Assembly (NCBI RefSeq): GCF_002286935.1
Contig: NZ_MVOH01000005.1
Coordinates: forward strand, 1-64,000
Direction of reading: 5' to 3'
Length of the DNA: 64,000 bases
DNA from: Bifidobacterium criceti
GTDB lineage: Bacteria > Actinomycetota > Actinomycetes > Actinomycetales > Bifidobacteriaceae
The stretch's first letter is position 1. Every line of letters starts with the position of its first letter. Shown one piece after another: positions 26,123 through 33,999 of the stretch. The notes beneath the pieces were generated by a model, which did no database searches, was not told the DNA's origin, and saw only the letters and a list, made by a program, of their open reading frames with translations. The position numbers were made by a program, and so were the translations under genes.

Positions 26123-28924
26123 TCACTGCTTCTGTTTCTTCGCCGGAGGTTCGCCCAGTTCGCTGTCGGCGACGATGATCGTCTCCTCGACCGCTTCCTG
26201 AGGCGCCGCATTGCCATCGGCGCCCATCGTCTCGCCGTCGTCCGCACCGTCCTTCGGACGCGCGTACTTCTCCATGAGGTCGCTCGCCTTGCGCAACGTG
26301 ATCTTGCCGGTCACGCGCGCCGCTTCGGCGATGTCGCCAAGCGCGGGCGCGAGCGCGTCGCGCAGTTCGTTGTTGACGTTGAGCATGACGGACAGGATCG
26401 GCGTCTTCATCGAGACCTTCGCCTTCGACTTGATGCCACGCAGCGCCGTGAGCGCCTGTCCGGCCTGTGCGAGCAGGTCGGGCGACGCCTTGAACGCGGC
26501 CGCCGCGTAGGTGAGCGGCTTCGGCCACGGCGCACGGTGCACGGAGCCTTCACCCGCGTGCATCCAGCTCCACACCTCTTCCGTCGTATACGGCAGGAAC
26601 GGCGCGAGCAGGCGTGCGAACGCGTCGAGGCCGAGGCCGAGCGTCGTGCGCGCCGAGCGCACGGCCTGCGGGCTCGGCGTGTTGCCGGTCGATTCCGCGG
26701 TGCCGTACGCGCGGTTCTTGACGAGTTCGATGTAGTCGTCGCAGAACTGCCAGAAGAAGTCCTCAATCGTTTCGAGCGCCTTCGAATGCTCATAGTTCTC
26801 GAGTGATTCGGTCGCGTCGTAGACGACCTTCGCCATCTTCGCCATCGCGGCGCGGTCGAGCGGTTCGGTGACGTCCTTCGGGTTCCATGTGGCCGTCGCC
26901 GCTTCGCCGACGTGGTGCTGCTCGTCCTCACGTCCGATCGCGAGCGCGAACTTCGTCGCGTTGAGGAGTTTGATCGCGAGCCTGCGGCCGATCTTCATCT
27001 GGCCTTCGTCATACGTCGCGTCGAGGCCGAGGCGCGCGGATGCCGCCCAGTAGCGCACGGCGTCGGCGCCGAATTTCTCGATCGGTTCGTTCGGGACGAC
27101 GACGTTGCCCTTCGATTTCGACATCTTCTTGTGGTCGGGATCGAGGATCCACCCCGAGAGTGTCGCGTTCGCCCACGGCAGGCAGTGGTTTTCAAGGTCG
27201 GCGCGGTCGATTGTGCTGAAGAGCCACGTGCGGATGATGTCCTGTCCTTGGGGGCGCAGGTCCATCGGGAACGTCGACTTGAAGAACCGTTCGTTCTCGT
27301 CGCCCGGTTCCGCCCACTTCGTGACGATCTGCGGTGTGAGCGACGACGTCGCCCACGTGTCCATGATGTCCGGTTCGGCCATGAATCCGCCCGGTTGGTT
27401 GCGCTGCTCCTCGGTGTAGCCTTCCGGCACGTCGATCGACGGGTCGATCGGCAGACGGTCCTCGTCCGGCGTGAGCGGGTTCGCATAGTCGGGTTCGCCG
27501 TGCTCGTCGAGCGCATACCACAGTGGGAACGGGACGCCGAAGAAGCGCTGGCGCGAGATGAGCCAGTCGCCGTTGAGGCCGTGTACCCAGTTCTCGTAGC
27601 GCACGCGCATGAAGTCGGGGTAGAAGTTGAGTTCCTTGCCTCGTTCGATGAGTTCGGCGTTGAGGCGCTTGTCCGTGCCGCCGTTCTCCAGGTACCACTG
27701 GCGCGAGGTGACGATTTCGAGCGGCTTGTCGCCCTTCTCATAGAAGTTCGTCATACGCATCGTCGGCTTCGGTTCGCCGTCCATGTCACCGGCGGCCTGA
27801 AGCTGTTCGACGACTTCCTTGCGCGCCGAGAACGTCGTCTTGCCTTCGATCGCCGCGAAGCGTTCGCGGCCTTCGGCGTTCTGGATCCAGTCGGGCGTCT
27901 CCATGATGATGCGGCCGTTGCGCTGGATGATCGGACGTGTCGGCAGATGCAGGTCACGCCACCATTCGACGTCGGTCATGTCACCGAACGTGCAGCACAT
28001 CGCGATGCCGGCGCCCTTGTCCTTCTCGGCCGCCGGATGGGCGAGCACGGGGACCTCGACGTGGTAGAGCGGGGACGTGACCGTCTTGCCGAAGAACGGC
28101 TTGTAGCGTTCATCGTCCGGATGCGCGATGAGCGCGACGCATGCCGAAAGCAGTTCGGGGCGCGTCGTCTCGATGTAGATCGGCGTGCCATCCTCGAAAC
28201 GGAACGCGATACGGTGGTAGAAGCCCGGGTATTCGCGCGATTCGAGCTCAGCCTGCGCGACGGCCGTCTGGAACGTGACGTCCCACAGGCCCGGCGCGTC
28301 CTTCTGGTAGGCTTCGCCACGCTTGAGGTTGCGCAGGAACGCCTTCTGCGCGACGCGGCGCGGATGCTCGCCGATCGTGTGGTACGTCTGCGTCCAGTCG
28401 ATCGACAGGCCAAGGCGACGCCACAGGTTCTCGAAGAGCTTCTCATCCTGCGCCGTGAGGCGTTCGCATAGTTCGATGAAATTGCGGCGCGAACACGGCA
28501 CCTGATCCTTCGCCTGGATCTTCTTGCCTTCCGTGCCTTCGAACGGCGGCTGGAAATCAGGGTCGTACGGCAGCGACGTATCGACGCGCACACCGTAGTA
28601 GTTCTGCACGCGGCGCTCGGTCGGCAGGCCGTTGTCGTCCCAGCCCATCGGATAGAGGACCTCGAAGCCGTTCATGCGCTTGTAGCGCGCGATGATGTCG
28701 GTATGCGTATACGAGAACACGTGGCCGACGTGCAGATGGCCGGACACGGTCGGCGGCGGTGTGTCGATCGAGTAGACGGCGCTGCGTTCGCCGGGGTTGT
28801 GGAATGTGTAGGTGCCGTCTTCGTCCCAGACGCTGCGCCATTTGTCCTCAAGGCCGTCCACGCCTACGCGGTCGGGGAGGGGGGTGAGATTGGCGCTGAT
28901 GGAGATGTCTTCGCTATCAGTCAT
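26123..28924 (-). CDS. valS: Valyl-tRNA synthetase
   Basis: A 933-residue class I synthetase that charges tRNA(Val). The HIGH box is HLHVGH after PPPTVSG, and KMSKS is present as KKMSKSKGN. The editing CP1 domain lies between them, and the anticodon-binding domain follows. The C-terminal coiled coil expected in ValRS is seen as the LRGIKSKAKVSMKTPIL / LRKASDLMEKY region, with a polar tail ending EPPAKKQKQ-like. Length is normal. TAGACT (28932-28937 on the minus strand) lies seven bases before the ATG, so the transcript is probably leaderless. This also means there is no room for a T-box leader. Confidence 0.96.
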   Translation of the reverse strand: MTDSEDISISANLTPLPDRVGVDGLEDKWRSVWDEDGTYTFHNPGERSAVYSIDTPPPTVSGHLHVGHVFSYTHTDIIARYKRMNGFEVLYPMGWDDNGLPTERRVQNYYGVRVDTSLPYDPDFQPPFEGTEGKKIQAKDQVPCSRRNFIELCERLTAQDEKLFENLWRRLGLSIDWTQTYHTIGEHPRRVAQKAFLRNLKRGEAYQKDAPGLWDVTFQTAVAQAELESREYPGFYHRIAFRFEDGTPIYIETTRPELLSACVALIAHPDDERYKPFFGKTVTSPLYHVEVPVLAHPAAEKDKGAGIAMCCTFGDMTDVEWWRDLHLPTRPIIQRNGRIIMETPDWIQNAEGRERFAAIEGKTTFSARKEVVEQLQAAGDMDGEPKPTMRMTNFYEKGDKPLEIVTSRQWYLENGGTDKRLNAELIERGKELNFYPDFMRVRYENWVHGLNGDWLISRQRFFGVPFPLWYALDEHGEPDYANPLTPDEDRLPIDPSIDVPEGYTEEQRNQPGGFMAEPDIMDTWATSSLTPQIVTKWAEPGDENERFFKSTFPMDLRPQGQDIIRTWLFSTIDRADLENHCLPWANATLSGWILDPDHKKMSKSKGNVVVPNEPIEKFGADAVRYWAASARLGLDATYDEGQMKIGRRLAIKLLNATKFALAIGREDEQHHVGEAATATWNPKDVTEPLDRAAMAKMAKVVYDATESLENYEHSKALETIEDFFWQFCDDYIELVKNRAYGTAESTGNTPSPQAVRSARTTLGLGLDAFARLLAPFLPYTTEEVWSWMHAGEGSVHRAPWPKPLTYAAAAFKASPDLLAQAGQALTALRGIKSKAKVSMKTPILSVMLNVNNELRDALAPALGDIAEAARVTGKITLRKASDLMEKYARPKDGADDGETMGADGNAAPQEAVEETIIVADSELGEPPAKKQKQ

Positions 28925-28931
28925 AACCGTC

Positions 28932-28937
28932 AGTCTA
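28932..28937 (-). promoter_or_regulatory. -10 of leaderless valS promoter (TAGACT)
   Basis: TAGACT read on the minus strand, seven bases before ATG 28924. Confidence 0.6.
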
Positions 28938-29050
28938 AAAAGCGTCTATGACATCATGGCGGCTCCGCGCACGGCCTATGGCCGGCGTTTCGCGGTGTGC
29001 GGAACGCCGGTGCGGACGGGCGGTTTCATGCGCGTTGTGGTTCGCTGGGT

Positions 29051-30616
29051 TCAGTTGCCGCGCACACCGTTCGTGAGCCCGGCGAGCTGCAGCCGCCATG
29101 ACGAATTCTCGGCGGGGATGCCGCCGACGGACGCTTTCGTGGCGACGAAATCCTTGTTCTCGTAGAGCCATGCGCTCGCCGCGTCCTGACTGACGACCGT
29201 GTCGAATGTGCGCATCGTTTCCCGGTACTCGTTGTAGTTCGCCTTCGCGAGCGCATCGTTGTATGCGCGTTGTGCTTCGCCGTTCTGGTAGTGGAACATC
29301 GTGGATCCGTCGACGAACCGCATATAGCCGTCGGCACCTTCGAGCGTCGTGAGCGCGCACGCGTAGTCGCCGTCGGCGACGCGCTTCGTGAGCGTCGCCG
29401 TGTCGACGACTTCGAGTGTAGCCGGCATCGACACGACGTCGGTGAGGGTTGCGGTGATCTGTTCGCCGAGTGCGCGGTGTTGTTCGTCGGTGAGGACGGT
29501 GAACGGTCTGAAATACCCATACGAGAAATAGGTGCGCATCGACGCGGCTTTTTCAGGGTCGTGGGGGAACAGGTCATTCAGATCGGTGTACCCGGGCTGC
29601 AGCCGTCCGATCGGTCCGCTCAGCTGCGCCGCCGCGTCGGGTTGTGTCTTCGCGATTTCGGCCGCATCGATTGCGTACCGTGTGGACTGCCGCACCTGTA
29701 CGTCGGAGAACGGGCTTTCCTGTGCGCTGTTGAGTGCGAGGAGCGTCTGGCGCATGCCGAGGCCGTCGGAGACGTGGAGTGATTCGTTCTTCGCGAGACG
29801 TGCGGCGGCGCCCGCGGAGCGCGGAAGGGCGACGTCCGCGTCACCATGTTCGAGTGCGTCGGCGAGTGCGTCGTCGGAGTTGTAATAGGCGAGTGTGACA
29901 TGTGCGGCGCTTGCTTGGCGTCCCCAATAGTCGGCGTTGCGGCTGAGTGTGATCGACCGTCCGTCGACGCGGTCGACCGTGAACGGTCCCGAACCGTACG
30001 TGTGCGTCGCGTATCCGTCGCCGTCGGCGTGCGCGCCCTTGATGTTGTAGACGATGCCGGCGCGCCCGGTGAGCGCGTACAGCAACCGTGGGTTCGGCTT
30101 GTGCAATGTGATCGTGAATTGTGACGCGCTTGGGTTGCTGATTTGCGCGACATCGCCAAGGTCCTCGTATCCGACATAGTGGTCGGTGATGATGGCCTGC
30201 AACGATGTGACGACGGCGCTCGCGTCGAGCGCGCTTCCATCGGCGAAGCGCAGGCCGTCGCGCAGGATGAAGGAGTACCGCAGGCCGTCGGTCGTCTCAC
30301 TCCAACGTGCGACGAGGTTCGCGGCGATGGAGACGTCGTCGCCTGTCGTCAGCAGTGTTTCATAGACATTGTCGACGAGTGCCTGTTCGACGCCGCGTTC
30401 GTCGTTCGTACGGATGTCGAGCGATGTCGGTTGGTCGGTGAGTGCGACCGTATACGACTGCTGCGATTGCACGGCGCCGCTTCCGGGCAATGTGCCGCCG
30501 CGTTTTGCGCGTACGATGAAGAACGCCGCGACGATCGCGATGACGGCGATGGTCGCCATGAACACGATCCATGGCGCGACGCGGCGTCCGTCGCTGTGTG
30601 TGTCCTTCTCTTCCAT
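29051..30616 (-). CDS. Membrane-anchored family 5 (peptide/nickel-type) substrate-binding protein
   Basis: A 521-residue extracytoplasmic solute-binding protein of the oligopeptide/dipeptide class. After an N-terminal transmembrane segment (WIVFMATIAVIAIVAAFFIV, about 16-35), the SBP fold begins (YTVALTDQPTSLDIRTNDERG), with YSFILRDGLRFADGSALDASAVVTS and FTVDRVDGRSITLSRNADYWG as family landmarks. It has no lipobox Cys, so it is anchored by the helix and is not a lipoprotein. No ABC permease or ATPase is adjacent, so it is an orphan that must borrow a transporter or act as a sensor. The start codon follows TATACT by eight bases. Confidence 0.85.
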   Translation of the reverse strand: MEEKDTHSDGRRVAPWIVFMATIAVIAIVAAFFIVRAKRGGTLPGSGAVQSQQSYTVALTDQPTSLDIRTNDERGVEQALVDNVYETLLTTGDDVSIAANLVARWSETTDGLRYSFILRDGLRFADGSALDASAVVTSLQAIITDHYVGYEDLGDVAQISNPSASQFTITLHKPNPRLLYALTGRAGIVYNIKGAHADGDGYATHTYGSGPFTVDRVDGRSITLSRNADYWGRQASAAHVTLAYYNSDDALADALEHGDADVALPRSAGAAARLAKNESLHVSDGLGMRQTLLALNSAQESPFSDVQVRQSTRYAIDAAEIAKTQPDAAAQLSGPIGRLQPGYTDLNDLFPHDPEKAASMRTYFSYGYFRPFTVLTDEQHRALGEQITATLTDVVSMPATLEVVDTATLTKRVADGDYACALTTLEGADGYMRFVDGSTMFHYQNGEAQRAYNDALAKANYNEYRETMRTFDTVVSQDAASAWLYENKDFVATKASVGGIPAENSSWRLQLAGLTNGVRGN

Positions 30617-30624
30617 GACTGTGC

Positions 30625-30630
30625 AGTATA
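30625..30630 (-). promoter_or_regulatory. -10 of leaderless promoter (TATACT)
   Basis: TATACT on the minus strand, eight bases before ATG 30616; it lies just beyond the end of nth. Confidence 0.55.
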
Positions 30631-30641
30631 CCGGCACTTGG

Positions 30642-31391
30642 CTACCGCGTGCGCGTCGCTGTGCGCTTCGCTGATGCGCGCGCACGTTTCGCTGATGTGT
30701 GCGCGCGGTTCGTGGCCGGAGCCGCACCGAGGAAGTCGCCGGCGCTTGGACATGAGTCGTTGAGCGGGCACCATGCGCATTGCGGCGCGCGCGCCGTGCA
30801 GACGCTGCGTCCGAAGATGATGAGGCGGTGGGACAGGTCGGTCCATTCCTCACGTGGGAAGCATGCGGTGATGTCGCGTTCGATGGCCTCGGGGGATGGT
30901 TTGCCCGCCGTGTCACGCCATCCGAGGCGCCCCGTCACGCGGATGACATGCGTGTCGACGGGGAAGCCGGGCACGCCGAACGCGTTGCCGAGCACGACGT
31001 TCGCGGTCTTGCGCCCGACGCCGGGGAGCGAGGTGAGCTCATCCATCGTATGTGGCACCTCGCCGCCAAAGCGTGCGACGAGCGCCTGCGCGAGTTCGAT
31101 GATGTGTTTGCTTTTCATCCGGTAGAAGCCGAGGACACGGATGATTGACTCGACGTCGGCGATGTTCGCCTGCGCGAGCGCGTCGGCGTCCGGGTACTGG
31201 GCGAACAACGCCGGTGTGACGCTGTTGACGCGTTTGTCGGTCGTCTGCGCACTGAGCACCGTCGCGACGATGAGCTCGAACGGCGTCGTGTAGTCGAGCT
31301 GGCATTTCGTGACGGGGATGAATGCGCACAGGCGGTCGTACTCGTCGTGCATGCGCGTGACGCGCGCGCGTTTCGATTCCTGCGCAGCCAT
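30642..31391 (-). CDS. nth: Endonuclease III (DNA glycosylase/AP lyase)
   Basis: A 249-residue base-excision repair enzyme for oxidised pyrimidines. The helix-hairpin-helix is LPGVGRKTA, with the catalytic Lys. The catalytic Asp is in PVDTHVIR. The 4Fe-4S cluster ligands are complete as C-x6-C-x2-C-x5-C in SVCTARAPQCAWCPLNDSC. After the cluster the protein has a basic Ala/Lys/Arg/Thr-rich tail of about 25 residues, likely disordered and DNA-binding. GGGAGG lies six bases before ATG 31391; an upstream in-frame start is possible but lacks a site. Confidence 0.95.
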   Translation of the reverse strand: MAAQESKRARVTRMHDEYDRLCAFIPVTKCQLDYTTPFELIVATVLSAQTTDKRVNSVTPALFAQYPDADALAQANIADVESIIRVLGFYRMKSKHIIELAQALVARFGGEVPHTMDELTSLPGVGRKTANVVLGNAFGVPGFPVDTHVIRVTGRLGWRDTAGKPSPEAIERDITACFPREEWTDLSHRLIIFGRSVCTARAPQCAWCPLNDSCPSAGDFLGAAPATNRAHTSAKRARASAKRTATRTR

Positions 31392-31465
31392 CTGATGCCT
31401 CCCGGTCCTATCGGATGCCATCCGAGCCTACACGCGCCCGACACCGTCCGGCAATCGCCGATTGC

Positions 31466-32257
31466 TCATTGCTCGGTAAGGGAATGCCCGGCGGCGGCTT
31501 TCGCCTGGGTGCGTTCCTCGTCGTCCTCGGGCGGGTCAAAGCGGTAACCGACGTTGCGGACGGTGCCGATGACATGCTCGTATTCGCCGCCGAGCTTCGC
31601 GCGCAGGCGCCGGATATGCACGTCGACGGTGCGCGTGCCGCCGTAGTAGTCGTACCCCCACACCTCCTGGAGCAGCTGCGCGCGTGTGAACACACGTCCT
31701 GGATGCTGGACCAGGTATTTGAGCAGTTCGAATTCCTTGTACGCGAGGTCGATCGGGATGCCGCGCAGGTTCGCCGTGTATCCGTTCATGTCGACGACGA
31801 GGTCACCGGAACGGATGAGCCCGTCCTCCTGCTCGTCGTCGGCCGGTGCGGCGCCCGATGCGGCCATATGGGTCGTCGCGCCGCGTTCGGAGACGAGACG
31901 CAGCCGCCCTTCGACCTCGGCGGGGGAGGCGGTCGAGACGACGACGTCGCTCACACCCCATTCGGCGGTGACGACGGTGAAGCCACCCTCGGTGAGGATG
32001 AGGACGATCGGCGTCGACAGTCCCGAAGCGTGGATCAGACGGCACAATGTCTTCGCAGTCGCAAGGTCATCGCGGCCATCGAGGAACAGGATCGTGTTCT
32101 CCGGCATTTTCACAAGGCTTGCGGCATCCATCGGCAGCACACGCACACGGTGGGAGAGGAGCGCGAGCGAAGGCAACACGGAAGCGGGGTCATGGGAGAA
32201 GGTCATCAAGGTCAGATCCGTCACAATGCGCCCCTTTTCGGATGTCTGCGTCGTCAT
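31466..32257 (-). CDS. glnR: GlnR-type orphan response regulator of nitrogen metabolism
   Basis: A 263-residue OmpR/PhoB-family regulator that closely follows streptomycete GlnR, the global nitrogen regulator of actinobacteria. The receiver domain (about 15-120) reads FLDGRDDLATAKTLCRLIHASG and VLILTEGGFTVVTAEWGVSDVV. The winged helix (about 150-240) reads YKEFELLKYLVQHPGRVFTRAQLLQEVWGYDY, GGTRTVDVHIRRLRAKLG and IGTVRNVGYRF. GlnR receivers are atypical and work without a partner kinase; none is adjacent here. ATG 32257 was used; GTG 32222 is an alternative. A TACAAT box about 31 bases upstream is the likely -10. Expected targets are glutamine synthetase and ammonium transport genes, which are outside the window. 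Confidence 0.9.
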   Translation of the reverse strand: MTTQTSEKGRIVTDLTLMTFSHDPASVLPSLALLSHRVRVLPMDAASLVKMPENTILFLDGRDDLATAKTLCRLIHASGLSTPIVLILTEGGFTVVTAEWGVSDVVVSTASPAEVEGRLRLVSERGATTHMAASGAAPADDEQEDGLIRSGDLVVDMNGYTANLRGIPIDLAYKEFELLKYLVQHPGRVFTRAQLLQEVWGYDYYGGTRTVDVHIRRLRAKLGGEYEHVIGTVRNVGYRFDPPEDDEERTQAKAAAGHSLTEQ

Positions 32258-32363
32258 GCGCGCCGCGGGCGCGCTTTGCGTAACACATTGTACCGATAGG
32301 CACGGTACGAGCGTCTGAAGCGTTCCAGCATAAGAGCGTCGCGCGAATGTGCGCGGCGGCGGC

Positions 32364-32369
32364 TAGATT
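32364..32369 (+). promoter_or_regulatory. -10 hexamer TAGATT
   Basis: TAGATT ends seven bases before ATG 32377, the leaderless geometry seen elsewhere in the window. Confidence 0.45.
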
Positions 32370-32376
32370 GGAGGGG

Positions 32377-32463
32377 ATGCGACGGAAGCGCGGCCGCCAT
32401 GCGCCGGATGGCGCGCAAGGGACGGCGCGCGCATGGACCGAAGGTGGATGGCAATGGGTATAA
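32377..32463 (+). CDS. 28-residue Trp-containing leader peptide, overlaps the next gene
   Basis: An ATG seven bases after a TAGATT box opens a 28-codon frame, RRKRGRHAPDGAQG then TARAWTEGGWQWV, with three Trp codons in the last nine. Its stop (TAA 32461-32463) overlaps the start of the membrane protein gene at 32454. The arrangement resembles amino-acid-sensing leader peptides with translational coupling. GGTGG within the last codons also serves as the ribosome-binding site of the next gene, which by itself produces TGG codons, so chance is a serious alternative. Confidence 0.4.
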   Translation: MRRKRGRHAPDGAQGTARAWTEGGWQWV

Positions 32464-33197
32464 GGCACATCGAAGCGCAACAGGGTGACGCACTGCGGAC
32501 AAGCCCCGACGTTCCCGTCCGTGGGCCACTGCTCGTGCAGGCGGTCGCATACATCGTCCTCGTCGCGGTCGCCTGCATCCCCGGAAGCGAACGCGTCGCC
32601 GGCGGTGTCTATTCGCTCATCCTGTTCGCGGTCGGCCTTTTCATCATGCTCCTCGCGTTGTTCGCGCCATTGCGCGATGGGGTGCCGGGACGCATCACGG
32701 CGTGCGTCGTCGGGTTCCTGTCGATGATCTGCGCGGCGACGCCGTTTCTCGGCGAACTCGTCTTCAATGTGCGCCCGACGGTGCTCGAAGCCTCGGATTA
32801 CCTGTCGGTCGCCGCATGGCTCGCCGGCGTCGCGGCGCTCCTTGTCGCCCTTGTCGTTGTGTCGTTTGCGCGTCAGATGGCGCGCAACCCACGCCCGGAC
32901 ATGATCGTGCAGATGTCGCATATGGTCATGGACGGCGTCGCGTGCATCGCGGCATCCGGATGGTGCTTCCTGCCGATGCTGTTCCACGCGCACGGTGTCG
33001 GTACGGCTGTGCGCGTCATCGCGGTCGCCGCGGTCACGACCGTCGCCGTGCTCCTCGGCATGATGTCATGCATGTGGTTGCGTGACGCGCGTCCGCTCGA
33101 CGACGCGCGGTCGCCATGGATCGGCATGGGGCTCCTGCCGGTCATGCTCACCGGCGGCGCCGTTGGTATCGCGGTCTTGGTAATGTTGCTCGTGTGA
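32454..33197 (+). CDS. Polytopic membrane protein of unknown function
   Basis: A 247-residue protein with about seven predicted membrane helices: VQAVAYIVLVAVACI, VYSLILFAVGLFIMLLALF, ITACVVGFLSMICAATPFL, VAAWLAGVAALLVALVVVSF, MVMDGVACIAASGWCFLPML, VRVIAVAAVTTVAVLLGM and LLPVMLTGGAVGIAVLVMLLV. No family motif is recognised. GAAGGTGG lies eight bases before ATG 32454. A short leader ORF overlaps its start. A terminator follows. The Trp codons in the leader raise, but do not show, a link to tryptophan. Confidence 0.65.
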   Translation: MGIRHIEAQQGDALRTSPDVPVRGPLLVQAVAYIVLVAVACIPGSERVAGGVYSLILFAVGLFIMLLALFAPLRDGVPGRITACVVGFLSMICAATPFLGELVFNVRPTVLEASDYLSVAAWLAGVAALLVALVVVSFARQMARNPRPDMIVQMSHMVMDGVACIAASGWCFLPMLFHAHGVGTAVRVIAVAAVTTVAVLLGMMSCMWLRDARPLDDARSPWIGMGLLPVMLTGGAVGIAVLVMLLV

Positions 33198-33240
33198 TGG
33201 TGGAAAGGGCACCGTCGCTCTTCTCTAGAATAGGTTAAGG

Positions 33241-33268
33241 TTGAGCCCCGCCGGATGGCGGGGCTCAA
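33241..33268 (+). terminator. Terminator after the membrane protein gene
   Basis: A perfect 12-bp stem, TTGAGCCCCGCC (33241-33252) against 33257-33268, with loop GGAT, between convergent genes. Confidence 0.75.
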
Positions 33269-33322
33269 CGCGCATCAGCCGTCTATCGTCCCTCCCCGCA
33301 TTGTGGGCGGGGACGGATGGGA

Positions 33323-33844
33323 TCAGTCGTCGTTGTCGGCGTCGTGCTCGGCCTTCTCACTCGCGGCGAGGCGCTCGCGCGCGGCCTTGATCTCCTTCTC
33401 GGCGGTTGCGGCGTCCGCCCAGTAATCGCCCGGCATGACCTCCTTGCCCGGCTCGAGCGCCTTGTACTGCTCGAAGAAGTGCTTGATCTCGGCCTTGTGG
33501 AACTCGGAGACGTCGGAGATGTCCTTGATGCTGTCGTAGCGGACGTCTGCCGGCACGCACAGCACCTTGTCGTCGCCGCCCTCTTCGTCGACCATGTGGT
33601 ACAGGCCCACGGCGCGGCATTCGATGATGCAGCCCGGGAAGACCGAATCCGGGATCATGACGAGCGCGTCGAGCGGGTCGCCGTCCTCGCCGAGCGTGCC
33701 GTCGATGTAGCCGTAATCGTCCGGATACCCCATCGCCGTGAAGAGCGTACGGTCGAGGAAGACGCGGCCGGAGGCCTGGTCCACTTCGTACTTGTTCTTC
33801 GATCCACGCGGGATCTCGACGACGACGTTGAACGTATCTGCCAT
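33323..33844 (-). CDS. ppa: Inorganic pyrophosphatase, family I
   Basis: A 173-residue soluble Mg-dependent enzyme that hydrolyses pyrophosphate and so pulls biosynthetic reactions forward. Landmarks are VVVEIPRGSKNKYEVD, MGYPDDYGYIDGTLGEDGDPLDALV with the metal-binding Asp cluster, and DVRYDSIKDISDV. An acidic C-terminal tail extends beyond the usual length. AAGGAG lies seven bases before ATG 33844. A TATGGT box (33887-33892, minus strand) is a likely -10, giving a leader of about 36 bases. Confidence 0.96.
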   Translation of the reverse strand: MADTFNVVVEIPRGSKNKYEVDQASGRVFLDRTLFTAMGYPDDYGYIDGTLGEDGDPLDALVMIPDSVFPGCIIECRAVGLYHMVDEEGGDDKVLCVPADVRYDSIKDISDVSEFHKAEIKHFFEQYKALEPGKEVMPGDYWADAATAEKEIKAARERLAASEKAEHDADNDD

Positions 33845-33894
33845 GGTGTTCTCCTTGATTGATCGTGTGAGTATGAACCCGCTACCACCATACA

Positions 33895-33922
33895 CCGCCG
33901 TACGCCGCGTGGTGTACGGCGG
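33895..33922. promoter_or_regulatory. Inverted repeat over the ppa -35 region
   Basis: CCGCCGTAC (33895-33903) and GTACGGCGG (33914-33922) form a 9-bp inverted repeat just upstream of the proposed ppa -10. It is positioned as an operator would be. The binding protein is unknown. Confidence 0.35.
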
Positions 33923-33924
33923 AT

Positions 33925-33974
33925 GCGGATATGCGTCGGGGACGGCCCCAAGGCCGTCCCCGACGCATATCCGC
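33925..33974 (-). terminator. Terminator after the GlgE-like gene
   Basis: A perfect 23-bp inverted repeat (33925-33947 and 33952-33974) with loop CCAA, 26 bases past the minus-strand stop. It also separates that gene from ppa. Confidence 0.8.
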
Positions 33975-33999
33975 CCGTCCGGACGTTGTCCGTGTTCCG

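Noticed and set aside
28925-29050. T-box riboswitch upstream of valS
   Set aside because: A TAGACT promoter lies seven bases before the start codon and the region is only about 125 bases, with no specifier stem or T-box sequence.
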